From Euclidia mi (lineage: Eukaryota; Arthropoda; Insecta; Lepidoptera; Erebidae), in contig OX123187.2 in the NCBI GenBank assembly GCA_944739405.2, positions 74,756,450 to 74,820,449 of the forward strand: DNA of 64,000 nucleotides, given 5' to 3'. A program made the translations under genes and the position numbers. Below, in pieces: positions 20,153 to 30,323 of the stretch; within the stretch, counting starts at the first letter, position 1; each line of letters starts with the position of its first letter. A model generated the notes under the pieces. That model saw nothing but the letters and a program-made list of their open reading frames with translations. It had not been told where the DNA came from and ran no database searches.

Positions 20153-22112
20153 ACGCCGACGGTACTGGGTGACAATGAACAGATCGACGAGCAGGTATGT
20201 ACACTGACGCAGTCGATGCTAGACAGCTACCACGCAGCCGGCCCAGAAACCACTCTACCCTCAACCCCAGGCAAACAACCCTGGTGGGGCGCTGAGCTTC
20301 AACGCAAGCGCAAGAAGGTAAGAAGGGCTTTAAACAGGGCAATGAACACAAGCGCAGACGAAGATTAGGACGCTTATAAAGCGGCCAAATCAAGCTCATG
20401 CCTCAGATTCAGACGTACCATGGGATGGAGGAAATTCTCTGGGAGCATTGAATCTTGCCAACAAGCAAGACGGGTAAGGAAATTACTGGCTCAGCAACCA
20501 ACGCTTGCACCAGGTACTCTCCGTAAACTGGATAACAAATACACCACATCGGAGGAGGAGACAAGACGTGGCCTACTCGAAACACACTCCCCAGGCTGCG
20601 TCCTCACCCTGGTAATAACGTGGCACGATACACAAACAGTGGCGACCGAACACGAGTGGAGACATGCTAATACCGTGGTCACAGAGGAAAAACTCCGATG
20701 GGCCATCGATAGCTTCCATCACTTCAAAGCAGCCGGACTGGACGGCATCTTTCCAGGGTTATTACAATGGGGGGTGAACCTGACCGTAAAAGACTTCTGG
20801 CAATCATGTGGGCTAGCCTGGCCCTCAGATATTTACCGAAGAGATGGAGGGAAATCAAACTAATTTTCATACCAAAACCAGGCAAAACAGACTATACCAA
20901 TGCATAGTCCTTCAGACCAAAAAGCCTGACCTCCTTCATGCTTAAAGCCTTGGAAAGGCTCCGCGAGAAGGAACTAAGAAGTGGGGCACTTAAGCACCTA
21001 CCCGTACATGCCAACCAACATGCATACAGCTCAGGGAAATCGACGGAATTGGCCTTACATCAGGTCGTGAACCAGATAGAAGCTGCTATACAACAAAAAA
21101 GCATCTGTCTGGGCACCTTCATTGACTTAGAAGGAGCCTTCGACAAGACAAACTTTTCCAGCATAAGCAACGCCCTAGCCAGACATGGTGTGGATCAGAT
21201 GCTCATACAGTGGATCCAAAACATGCTCAGCAAAAGGATAGTGCGCCTGCACGGCGACACACAGACAGCCTTGATAACTAAAGGGTGCCCGCAGGGAGGT
21301 GTACTCTCCCCGGTCTTGTGGAAATTAGTCATCAATGAACTCATAGGCAAACTCAACGCGAGATACTTCTACACAATAGGTTATGCAGATGATCTAACCA
21401 TACTCACCTCAGGTAAGGTAACCAGTACAGTGTACGACCTCACCCAACAAGCCCTACGCATAGTAGAGTGGTGGTGTAATGAGTACGAATTATCTGGAAA
21501 CCCGACCAAGACCGAACTAGTTATGTTCACACACAAACGCGCGCTGTGTACCTACCGACTGCCCAGGTTATTTAATACAGAGCTTAAGCTGTCTACCGAC
21601 GTCAAGTACCTGGGTGTCACTCTCGACTGAAAATTTACATGGAACAGGCACATGGAAAATAAGCTCAACAAAGCCAGCATTGTTTTCTGGCAGCGCAAGA
21701 AGATGATAGGCAAACGCTGGGGCCTATCCCCCAAAATTGTCTTATGGCTCTATAAGAAAATAATACGTCCGTTGATAAGCTACGGGGTAGTAGTGTGGTG
21801 GCCTCGGACCAACGTAACAACGGCCGCCAACAAGCTTCAAAGCTTCTAAGATTTGCATGCCTAGCGGCCACGGGCTGCATGAAAACTACACCTACAGCGG
21901 CACTCGAGGTGTTGTTGGACCTGCCTCCATTGCACCTGTTCATACAACAGGAAGCTACGATGTCGGCGGTTCAGTTAAAAGCTCTGAAGCTCTGGAAAGA
22001 CACTAACACACCGCACACTAGCAACTTAAATACACTCTTCAAAGAAGTTCCTCTAACACAAGCCATTGGCGACCGAATACCGAAACAATTTGTGTTCGAC
22101 AAGAAATTCTAA
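20153..22112 (+). pseudogene. LOA-like LINE reverse transcriptase region
   Basis: The linker (20153-20863) contains KQPWWGAELQRKRKKVRRAL and GSIESCQQARRVRKLLAQ, then KPGKTDYTNA followed by a stop. The palm frame 20938-21630 carries HAYSSGKSTELALHQVV, FIDLEGAFDKTNF, GCPQGGVLSPVLWKL and IGYADDLTILTSG. Y-A-D-D is intact. The next frame (from 21650) contains GLSPKIVLWLYKKIIRPLIS, and a shift leads to 21795-22112 (AALEVLLDLPPLHLFIQ). Several frame breaks make it non-functional. Confidence 0.85.
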
Positions 22113-22487
22113 GTCCAACTGTACGAGGATCTACACGGAGGAGCAGTTAACCACGACGAGCTCACGATCTTCACAGATGGGTCTCAGACGGATACAGGTA
22201 CGGGTTCAGGAGTATTCTCCAAGGACCTAAACATCAACATCGCAGCACCGCTGGGAGCCTATAACACGGTCTACCAGGCCGAATGTTTTGACATAATCTT
22301 AGCTGCCACAGCAATCATGGCACGTGAGGTAAGGGAACGATCCATAAGGATCCTCTCAGATAGTATGGCTGTCCTTTCAGCCCTCAAAAGCCATACTTTC
22401 ACATCGGCACTCACACTTGAATGCCACCAGAAACTAACAGAGGTAGGTAAACTAAACAAATTTACACTGATCAAGGGCATCAATCGA
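22113..22487 (+). pseudogene. LOA-like LINE RNase H domain
   Basis: A continuous reading across 22113-22480 gives ELTIFTDGSQTDTGTGSGVF, VYQAECFDIILAATAI and RILSDSMAVLSALKS. The three catalytic carboxylates (Asp of TDGS, Glu of QAEC, Asp of SDS) are present. This domain removes template RNA and is diagnostic for LOA/I-type elements as opposed to RTE or CR1. The reading is lost at about 22487, where unrelated sequence begins. Confidence 0.75.
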
Positions 22488-22880
22488 CGTACTTGCCAGA
22501 AGATGGGCCATTTTAGATGTGGTGGGACCCGTGCCCAATAATCCCCTTCCTTCTGGTTTTTATCGCAACCTGGTAAAAAATAGAACCAGGACCGCTGGGT
22601 CCTGGTTCTATTTCTTGGTTGCACTGACAACCAGTCCTGAATTGGTATAGAAACATGCAGGCAGGCCAAGGAGGCTCTTCCTGCAGTAGACGTTAAGATA
22701 GCCAAACAAGTCCTCCGGCTGTCCAAGCAATAACTTTGGACTGTCGCGGCCACCTATACAGGACACGGATGCTTTAATAAGCACCTATTTACTATAGCAA
22801 TCACCGACAGCCCACTGTACAGAGCCCGTATGGCAGCAGAGGAGACGGCAGCCCACCTGCTCCTCGACTGCCCTGAGGTA
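22488..22880 (+). pseudogene. LOA-like LINE C-terminus with an interrupting segment
   Basis: Between 22488 and about 22655 the sequence does not continue the protein. It holds a 16-bp perfect hairpin (22578-22593 with 22598-22613, AAATAGAACCAGGACC). From about 22660 LINE-like coding resumes: KIAKQVLRLSK, then a stop, then GCFNKHLFTIAITDSPLYRA and TAAHLLLDCPEV, the His/Cys region found at the end of R1/LOA-type proteins. The first Cys of that motif is replaced. Confidence 0.55.
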
Positions 22881-23182
22881 AAAAGAAAAGAAAAATATAT
22901 TTTGAAACAGCACATAGGATACATAATAGAAATCAAGTAGGTAGGTTATAACATTATATAAAAGAAAAAAAAACAATAACAATAGAATATAGTGAGGTAT
23001 GTGTCCCATCGCTGGCCAAAAAAGGCGGCTGGATCAGCACTATGTCCAGTGATGCTAGCGCATACCGGACGCTGGTATTCTTCCAGCCCCTTCTGGACAT
23101 CCCGGATTTGCAACCATCGCCGTGCCGATCACAACATGCAATCCGTGTGAGGTGTATCAGTGAATGTGTATTGTGTAGTGTA

Positions 23183-23209
23183 TTATATATATATATATAT
23201 ATATATATA
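23183..23209. repeat. (TA)n microsatellite
   Basis: About 13 TA units lie immediately left of the TIR transposon at 23210. A shorter (TA)n flanks its right end at 24976-24986. This suggests insertion into a TA run, which hides the exact target duplication. Confidence 0.85.
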
Positions 23210-23690
23210 CAGTGTGTTCCATAACCCCCTGTCCGATCCCGAAACCACATATTACTGACTTGCTAGACATACTAGGAAAACTAATAAAAAAAAACAGGTC
23301 TTCATAAAACATCACAATTTATTTCCTTACTAAAGTATTAACGAGAAACATTACCCCGAAATTAGGGAAAATTCCCTAAACTAGCAACACTCCACTCAGC
23401 GGCGGTATCCTTTATGATTCTATTAATTCTATTAAAATATTGTCGGCTTTTCGTGTCAAAGGGCATGTCGCCTTTAAAATAGTGCAATTTTACCGGCAAA
23501 CAAGCCGCTCGACCCAATACCGAAACGCGGTAGAGATGTTTACGTTCGATAGCAGCTAATATCGATTTAATAAATTTTAACATGAAATGTGACACAACAT
23601 TCATTTTTTAAAGAATTATTACATTAATGATACTACGATATCGACACATTACGTAAACAATCCTTAAATAATACTTTTGTGTAACAAAAC

Positions 23691-23726
23691 TTAGTAGATC
23701 ATAGACAAAAGACTATGATCTACTAA
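23691..23726. repeat. Perfect 14-bp hairpin, 8-nt loop
   Basis: TTAGTAGATCATAG at 23691-23704 pairs with CTATGATCTACTAA at 23713-23726. Confidence 0.9.
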
Positions 23727-24384
23727 TTTAAATATTAAAATCAAATAAAAAAGTTACATCATTTTTATGTTATAACAATATTTAAAAAACAAACAACAAT
23801 TTTGCGTTGGATACGTGCCCATCTCGTACGGGGACAATAATAACATCGATAAAAACAGAACTCTAATAAATATCATTGGTTACATCCCTAGCTGGCTATT
23901 TTTACGACTTCAATTTGCCTACTGATCACTCAGTTTGCCCTAGGATTATTTTCGTTCGGACTTCCGGAATAACTTACGTTGTGAAATAGTTACGTCGCCG
24001 GTCGTATTCAAACTCTGAATACTTTAACATTTCGATGTGTTTAGGTAGGAGTGAATGCAATTCATGCAGGTGCCCGTAGTGATAAGGAGGAACAGTTTGC
24101 TGGACCACCAGGTCTGCCAGTGCCTATGGAGCGCGTTGTTCAACGGCTTCACCACATCGTGAATTACAGTGTGCTAGTTAGTGTGCTTTCAAAAAGGTAC
24201 CTTTAATGAAAAGGTACCGTAAGTGTCTTAACCTTTACGGTCGAGATGTGTAGCATGATCGTCGTACGCAGCTTACAAGTAAGTTGATGTTTTTCGGAAT
24301 TAAAGGTAACCTGCCTCAGTAAGATTTAAAAAAATAGTAATTACCGTAAATACTGCAGCGCTCATAGCGTGACTAAGCTTGTGG

Positions 24385-24545
24385 ATTGTAATAGTCTGGC
24401 AAAGTTAAGTAACGGTTGCACAAGTCATTACTTGGATGGGTGCCCACGTACTCAAAAGGCACGTAAAACTGAATCTAAGAATCGTAAGGCCATGTCGTAG
24501 GCCTTCGGGTGATCTGAAATGTCTGAATACACGGACACTAAAGTT
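24385..24545 (+). repeat. 5S rRNA-derived sequence (SINE3-like head or 5S pseudogene)
   Basis: AAGTTAAGTAACG (24402-24414) corresponds to the 5S A-box region and CATTACTTGGATGGGTGCCC (24426-24445) to the intermediate element/C box (canonical ACTTGGATGGGTGACC). These are the Pol III internal promoter parts. The 5' and 3' stems of a real 5S gene are absent. The next 100 bp (ATGTCGTAGGCCTTCGGGTG) is not 5S. It therefore looks like a 5S-headed SINE or a captured fragment, not a functional 5S gene. Confidence 0.5.
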
Positions 24546-25076
24546 GGCTACGCACTCTTACGAAACAAACAAACAACGTAAACAATACCTTCCGTTTTAC
24601 CTAATGCAATAAACCAGCTGTTGCAACAAACTCATAACTCATAAATAAAATGTGTATACCTACCTACCTAAAATGATGGCACGTGTAAAGTTGACGTTCG
24701 GCTTTTGTCAAAGGATTAGGTAACTAGACGTGGCCGCCGGTCGCGACCGATGCACTCAACGACCTTTTATGAACTTTAGGTAGATTCTTAATTATTACGA
24801 TTTATGAGCCTTCAGTGTTGCCATGGGTAATCCGATGTGATATTATTTAAAGTTAATTAAATTTACCAGGGAAAATTTTATCTTGAATTTTCGTGAATTA
24901 ATAACAAATACCTCATCATTTTACTCTACCCTACAACCCCTTCATTGATCGGACGGGGGGTTATGAAACACCCTGTATATATATATTATCTAATTAGTGA
25001 AAATATACACATATACTTAGTTGCATAAAGTTAATAAAATAAATATAATAATGATATAAGTTACATAATAATAAGG

Positions 25077-25400
25077 TTGGGAAGCGCGCCAAACTGTGGT
25101 GCCGGTAACGAGTCGAGGGCAGACTCGCCATCAAACAAACGTATACACATTGTCGCGAATCCTAAATTATCGCCGCGTCCGCCTCGTCGGGAGACGAAGG
25201 GTGAGCGGGTGTGAGGTCCAATACTCGGCGCTCGCTCACAATGAAGCGGAGCAAGTGCACACACCATCCGAGGCAGTCACCGCCTCTTGACGCAACACTA
25301 ACATTTTTTCGTACGATCGAACTTGAAACTATGCATGATAACATGCATAGTTTCAAGTTCGATCGTTCGACGCGCAATGAATCACCCGCACGCAACAAAC
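25077..25400. other. GC-rich island of unknown origin with a 25-bp perfect hairpin
   Basis: This is CpG-containing sequence (CGCCGCGTCCGCCTCGTCGG) in an AT-rich neighbourhood. Short ORFs occur in several frames on both strands and none stands out. At 25313-25337 and 25342-25366 there is a perfect 25-bp inverted repeat (ACGATCGAACTTGAAACTAT GCATG) with loop ATAA. It could be a LINE UTR fragment or a degraded promoter region. I cannot decide from the sequence. Confidence 0.4.
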
Positions 25401-25733
25401 AATAAATACCTACTGTATATTTTCAAAGATTTTAAATAATTATAAGCTGTCATCAAGAATCAAATTAATTACAAAGTATATCATTATAATATTGGCACAG
25501 ACTCATACATGGGTAAGTCGTAACCATAATAATTTTACTGTCCTATCTCTAAATATTTGTTGAATTTGTTTATAACGCAGCTGAAACAACTTAAAGACAA
25601 GACTGTTGGAATAACTAGTGTTTTGAATTTCAGATTTCTGCAAATAACTGTCATATTGTGTCTGGGCAGCGATACTCAAGCCTGGCCCATTAAAACATAC
25701 CTACGAATATGTAACCATGTTTTGGTCTCACAG

Positions 25734-25913
25734 TACAGGCAGCAGCACCTGACCAGACACAGCACCCTGAGGGAAGCAGTGTGCCACATCAAGAGCCTGC
25801 TGGCCTTCCTCGAAGAGCTGGGGTGGCTCGAATGACAAGACTATTCCCACCCGTACGCAAAATACACGCCAAGACGTGGAGTTGTGGAAACAGCCCGTGC
25901 CATCAAGTATCAA
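25734..25913 (+). CDS. Candidate isolated host exon (or exon capture), function unknown
   Basis: An acceptor-like GTTTTGGTCTCACAG precedes 25734 and a donor-like GTAAGAA follows 25913, bounding 180 nt. In the frame starting at 25734 it reads YRQQHLTRHSTLREAVCHIK, then SLLAFLEELGWLE, then TGA at 25833. Third positions in this part are strongly G/C (CTG, CTC, GCC, AAG), unlike the flanks. After the TGA the same frame reads on as DYSHPYAKYTPRRGVVETAR. It could be a terminal exon ending at the TGA, a pseudo-exon with a premature stop, or part of a transposable element. I do not recognise the protein. Confidence 0.3.
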
Positions 25914-25919
25914 GTAAGA

Positions 25920-26339
25920 AACGTAAGATCAATCTACTATTCTTATTGTATGTCTAGACAAAAGGTAAAAGTCAAGGTAACAAAAGAAAATGAGCTTAGA
26001 AGTTCTATTGATAGTAAAAGCCGATATTATGAAGAAACTGTTGATGGATTCCTTCATTGTGGTTAGTTGGTAAAAGTAGACAGTTACGGGTTAGTATGGT
26101 TGATTCTTTTTTAACAATATTTTAAGAGTACTATCATCTGACCCGGTTCTGCTCGCATGGTTAGCACAAGATGGCCTTTGTACTATTTTAATAAGCTGTA
26201 TTACTCTGACGATACTGTTACAAAATATGGCCTATTTGCTATTGATAAATTCATAAGTTATATTAATCCCAAGTTCTTTCAACATATATTTTAATCAACA
26301 TTGAAGGTTTCGCAGTCTTTAATTTATTTATTTTATTTC
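25920..26339. other. AT-rich stretch, nothing recognised
   Basis: Sequence between the exon candidate and the Copia LTR. A 60-codon ORF (25884-26066, plus) overlaps the candidate exon and continues into AT-rich sequence. It shows no motif. Confidence 0.4.
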
Positions 26340-26486
26340 TGTTGTAATTTATTTTTGTATTTGAGAATAAAAGATGTGTTTCATCTAGTTGTTATTTTAT
26401 TGAAGTAAGTGGTAACCTAGTTACATCGAATAAGAAAAATTTTGAATACTTTGTAAAAACACTATAAAGCCAGTATTCTTACAACA
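26340..26486 (-). repeat. Copia 3' LTR, 147 bp
   Basis: On the plus strand it is bounded by TGTTGTAA (26340) and TTACAACA (to 26486), i.e. TG...CA ends within an 8-bp inverted repeat. On the coding strand a purine-rich tract (AAAGGGGTG) lies immediately upstream of the LTR start, as expected for plus-strand priming. The LTR has an AATAAA-like signal in AT-rich context. No second copy is seen at the 5' side. Confidence 0.75.
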
Positions 26487-26610
26487 CACCCCTTTAATCA
26501 AAATTCTCTAGAATAAATAAAACATAAAAATGAACTCAAAATATATCAATTAAAAAGAAAAGCAGTATGAAAATGTATACTAAGTACCAAAGTAAACGTG
26601 TAAAATATAT

Positions 26611-27391
26611 TTACACTAAACCTAAGCCTAGTACACATCTACCATGTGCCACACGCTGCAATCGTTTAGTTAAGATGTCAGCGGGCATATCACTTGATTT
26701 GATATATTTTAAGTTTACCGAATTATCACTAATCTTTTCTCTATTAGAGTGGTATTTGGTATCTATATGTTTCGTCCTATGGTGGTGTACCGGATTTAAA
26801 GCCAAACTCTGTGCACTCTGACTATCAGTACAAACAGTTATGGTATTAGGTAATAACTTTTGCCTTACCATAGGATCTGAAATGAATTCAGTGATAAATC
26901 TCCTTAAATAAATCGCTTCCTTCGTAGCTTTAGTTATTGCCATATGGGCTTCCGCTGAGGACAAAGCTACGGTTTGCTGCTTCCTTGAGGCCCATAAAAC
27001 CGGGCTGCCTACTAATTTAAAAGAGTAACTCGTATAAGAACGGCGATCTATATCACAGTTTGCCCAATCGGCATCGCAAAATCCTACAAGTAACATATCT
27101 GATTTTCTATAACAAATCGAATAATCTAAAGTGCCTTTTAGATATTTTAAGACTTTTTTCGCGGCTAACCAATGAGTCTTGTTGTACCGAGTATTGAACT
27201 GACTCAGGTAACTAGTCGCGTATGCGATGTCTGGACGAGTATTAACACTCAGGAACATGAGGTAACCAATTAATTCTTGATAGGGATATACTTCTAGATT
27301 ATGATCACTATCACTGGAGGTACTGACCTCTAGTTTTCCAGATATTGGAGTTGTACAAGTTTTACAATTCTCCATTCCAAACTCAAACATC
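26611..27391 (-). pseudogene. Copia RNase H and C-terminal polyprotein
   Basis: Visible blocks are CTTPISGKLEVSTSSDSD, YQELIGYLMFLSVNTRPDIA, ATSYLSQFNTRYNKTHWLAA, VGFCDADWANCDIDRRSYT, VLWASRKQQTVALSSAEAHM, TVCTDSQSAQSLALNP and HHHRTKHIDTKYHSNREKI. They cover the end of RVT_2 and the Copia RNase H (Asp in CDADWA, Glu in SSAEA, Asp in TDSQ). The frame is open to its stop at 26611. Upstream it joins directly to the integrase C-terminal region, so the fingers and palm of the RT have been deleted. Confidence 0.9.
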
Positions 27392-28242
27392 ATCAGCCAA
27401 TATAGCCTCATTATAAGTTCTGGGCTCATCAGGCACTTGACTAGACACTTGGAATGAGAAGTAATTAGGAGATTTTGGATTTCGTGATGGATATCTATGT
27501 CCATCATTTTGATTAGTAGAAACTACTTCTTCCTCAATTGCTTCAAAGAATTGATCAGCTTCAGCAGTCTGATCTTCAGTGACAACAGTATTGCCTGGAG
27601 CTGGTTCAACAGTGACCACTAGAAATTGATCAAAAGACTCTTGAGCTGTACTGTTTTCTTCCGGTATAGGCGGACTATAAGACAGTACTAAAGGTTCAGT
27701 AGAAGTCTTAGTATTGTTGACATTTCTATTATTTAAACTAGAAAACAATCTTCAAAAAATGTTAAGTCTCTAGACTTTTGTAAGATTCTAGGACAAGATG
27801 ATTTTCTAAAAAGATACGTATTAGGGTCTTCAGTATAGCCTACAAATACAGCTTCATCAACCTTAAGATCCAATTTCTTACGGTGACAAGAAGGTATAAG
27901 GTGTATGTATGATAAGAGCTCTACACCCAAAAACTCTGAGATTACCTAGGTCTGGTTTGCAACCATTCCACAACTCGTAGGGAGTTTTATTATTTAAGGC
28001 ACGGTGTGGGCATCTATTCTTTAGGTATATAGCCGTTCGAACAGCAACTTCCCAAAAAACTTTAGAAAGTTCGCTTTCAGCTATAAGAGAGCGTGCCTTT
28101 TCTACATTTGAACGATTAGTACGCTCGGCAAAGCATATAAAGCATCATACTACGGTACCATATAGTCCTCAGCAGAATTGTTTCTGCTGAGGACTATATT
28201 ATGGTACCGTAGTTTGATGCTTTATACCACAAGATCTAAGAT
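27383..28242 (-). pseudogene. Copia integrase C-terminal region
   Basis: Reading from 28130 to 27930 gives AERTNRSNVEKARSLIAESE, LSKVFWEVAVRTAIYLKNRC, RALNNKTPYELWNGCKPDLG and LRVFGCRA. Then comes 27733-27930 (LDLKVDEAVFVGYTEDPNTY) and 27383-27748, ending RTYNEAILADD, the usual start of the RT. There are shifts between the frames. The sequence before AERTNR is scrambled by an inverted duplication (28136-28226). After EAILADD the text jumps to EFGMENCKTC of the RNase H frame, which marks the RT deletion. Confidence 0.8.
28136..28226. repeat. Inverted duplication inside the Copia integrase
   Basis: Left arm 28136-28177, loop TTGT (28178-28181), right arm 28182-28226. The arms contain TACGGTACCATA and GTCCTCAGCAGAA and differ by a small indel and one substitution. 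One arm encodes the expected integrase peptide GIKHQTTVP...YSPQQ. The other is its inverted copy inserted before AERTNR, so the hairpin arose by a local template switch in a once-open frame. Confidence 0.85.
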
Positions 28243-28256
28243 AACTTGAGAATTCA

Positions 28257-29986
28257 TCATCATATCAGCCAAACGACGTCCACTGCTGGACATAGGCGTC
28301 CCCCAAGGTTCTCCACACACACTTGTCGACAACTTCGAGCGTAGAGTTCCCAACCTGAATAGGAGCAGGTACAACATGGGCGTTCGACATGATTTTCGTC
28401 TTGTCCATGTTCATCTTAAGACCTACTTGTTGGGAGACTCTACAGAGGCCATCGAGTATTGTGCCTGGTGTTCCATGGTCTCAGCCATGACTACGATATC
28501 GTCTGCGAATCGAAGGTGAGTGATGTACTCGCCGTTGATGTTGATGCCGCGTCCATTCCAGTCCAAAAGCTTGAAAACATCCTGTATCGTATCTGTAGCG
28601 CAGTGGTAAACAGTTTCGGGGATATGACATCCCCCTGTCTCATCCCTCGCTGGAGTTGAATAGGTTTCGAACTCTGGTCCTGGAGGCGGACTGACATAGT
28701 GGCGTTTTCATACAAACACTTCAGCACTTCGATATATCGGTAATCAATCCGGCACCGTTGGAGAGACTGTAGCACCGCCCAGGTTTCGATCGAATCGAAG
28801 GCTTTCTCATAGTCCACAAACGCCAAGCATAGAGGCTGGTTATACTCCTCGGACTTCTGTATAACCTGCCGCAGCGTATGTACGTGGTCTATGGTACTAT
28901 AGCCTTTACGGAAACCGGCTTGTTCGGGAAGCTGGAAGTCGTCTAGCTTGCTCTCGACTCTCGACGATTCGTGATGACCTTCGAAAACAACTTGTAGACG
29001 TGGCTCAGAAGTGTGATGGGTCCGTAGCTCTTTAAGAGGGTTTTATCCCCTTTCTTAAAGAAAAGCACCACCACACTTCTATGCCACGCCTGTGGCGTTT
29101 TACCCTCCAGAATGACGGAATTAAATAGCCTCCGAAAGGCTTCTACAGCGGGTGTGCCGCCGGCCTTCAGAAGCTCGCTCGTAATTCCGTCATCACCCGG
29201 CGCCTTGTTGTTTTTGAGCTGTTTGAGAGCAACACTAATCTGGTGCATGCTGACGTCCGCGATATCTTCGGTATAGTGTCGGGTCAATCCAGCTCTAGGG
29301 TCTGACGCTGGAGTACTTGCGGGTTGTTGCGTTGTCGTGTATAGCTGACAATAGAACCTTTCGATCTCCTCCAAGAGCTCAGGCTTGGCCGATACGATTC
29401 TGCCATCCTCCGTCTTCAGCTTTGTCAACTGACTCTGCCCAACAGACAGATTTCTCTGGAACACTTTGGATCCCTTATTCTGCTCGATCGCCTCACGAAA
29501 ACATTTTGTGTTGTATTGGCGGAGATCACGAGTTAGAGACTGAGAGATCTGTCTGTTGAGGTGCCGATATTTCGGCATGTCGTCGGAGGATAGCAGAACT
29601 ATCTTGCACCTTTCTTCTAACAACTCGAGGGTTGGACCCGAGATCTTGCTGGTTCTCTTGCTTTTTCGGGGCTTACAGAATTCAGACCCTGTTATATGGA
29701 CAGCATCCACGAACCCGTTACTGTACTTGTCCACATCTACGCATTCGCCCAGGCATTCGAAACGGTTCTTGAGTTCGAGCTGAAAGCTCTCGGGGTTTTG
29801 GATATGAACCGGTGCCGGTCGGAGCGTGGACTTTATCAACTTCAACCGTTCGAGGCTTGTACAAATATTCAATGTGCCTCTTACCATTCGGTGATCGCTC
29901 CCCACGTTAAGCGAATTGATCTCGGAGACATCATTGAATATCTGCCTCTTCGTCGACATGATAAAGTCAATCTCATTTTGCGGCAT
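28257..29986 (-). pseudogene. RTE LINE reverse transcriptase region
   Basis: Frame 28943-29986 begins with the endonuclease end (NEIDFIMSTKRQIFNDVSEI, VGSDHRMVRG) and the linker, then RT fingers: LKQLKNNKAPGDDGITSELL, AWHRSVVVLFFKKGDKTLL and SYGPITLLSHVYKLFSKVI. Palm frame 28491-28826 has MAFVDYEKAFDSIETWAVLQ and RGMRQGDVISPKLFTTALQ. The catalytic FADDIVVMAE occurs in a shifted frame near 28480-28520. Y-R-P-I-S/T-L is altered to Y-G-P-I-T-L. There are at least three frame breaks. Confidence 0.85.
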
Positions 29987-30087
29987 TCTCGCTTCTTGAA
30001 GAAGGACTTCATCATATAGAGTCCTTCCTTCTCCATAAAGCTAGCCAGCAAGTGACCCCGGGAATTTCGATGTCCATATCCAAATTT

Positions 30088-30323
30088 AAATTTGTCCGTG
30101 TGGTGACAGATTAAGAATACGGAATGTCACCACCCCATATCATCCCATGGGTATCGTAAGAGCCGACAGAGGGAGCATATTATGCAGAGAACAGCACTGT
30201 AAGAGAAGGAAAACTTGATACAAACCCTATACCAACCCGTTTGGACAGCGTGGTATAGTAGGCCAATTCCTCCTTTCAAAGGAGAGGCCTAGTCCAGCAG
30301 TGGACTGCTAAGGGCTGATGATG
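30088..30323 (+). repeat. SINE family 3 inserted in the RTE LINE
   Basis: It is flanked by ATATCCAAATT at 30077-30087 and 30324-30334 (11-bp target duplication). It starts near TGTCCGTGTGGTGACAGATT and ends CTAAGGGCTGATGATG. The last 40 bp (GTCCAGCAGTGGACTGC) resemble the 3' end of the RTE LINE around it (GTCCAGCAGTGGACGTCG, complement of 28270-28290). Other copies are at 58532 and 45635 (minus). The head alone occurs at 36301. Confidence 0.85.

Larger units (their letters stand above)
17341..22880 (+). mobile_element. LOA-clade-like non-LTR retrotransposon, interrupted and decayed
   Basis: The order on the plus strand is ORF1 C-terminus (17351-17611), APE endonuclease (about 17640-18404), a foreign LINE (18405-20152), RT linker and fingers (20153-20937), RT palm (20938-21630), thumb and connection (21650-22112), RNase H (about 22150-22480) and a C-terminal Cys region (about 22660-22880). 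APE plus RT plus RNase H, with the G-T-D-S-N-A-H-H endonuclease motif, is the layout of the LOA clade. Numerous stops and shifts make it inactive. The GC content is clearly above the flanks. Confidence 0.8.
23210..24975. mobile_element. TIR DNA transposon, ~1.77 kb, probably non-autonomous
   Basis: The left end CAGTGTGTTCCATAACCCCC TGTCCGATC and the complement of the right end, CAGGGTGTTTCATAACCCCC CGTCCGATC, match at about 26 of 29 positions. Both ends abut TA repeats. The only notable ORF (23362-23604, minus, 80 codons, with DTKSRQYFNRINRIIKDTAA) resembles no transposase I know. The superfamily is unassigned. A TA or TATA target would fit Tc1/mariner-like or related groups. The 5S-like segment lies inside. 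Confidence 0.65.

Noticed and set aside
22578..22613. Rho-independent terminator
   Set aside because: The hairpin looks like one, but the window is eukaryotic and the hairpin sits inside a LINE. It fits the foldback-duplication pattern.
24385..24545. Functional 5S rRNA gene
   Set aside because: Only the internal promoter region matches. The terminal stem and correct length are missing.
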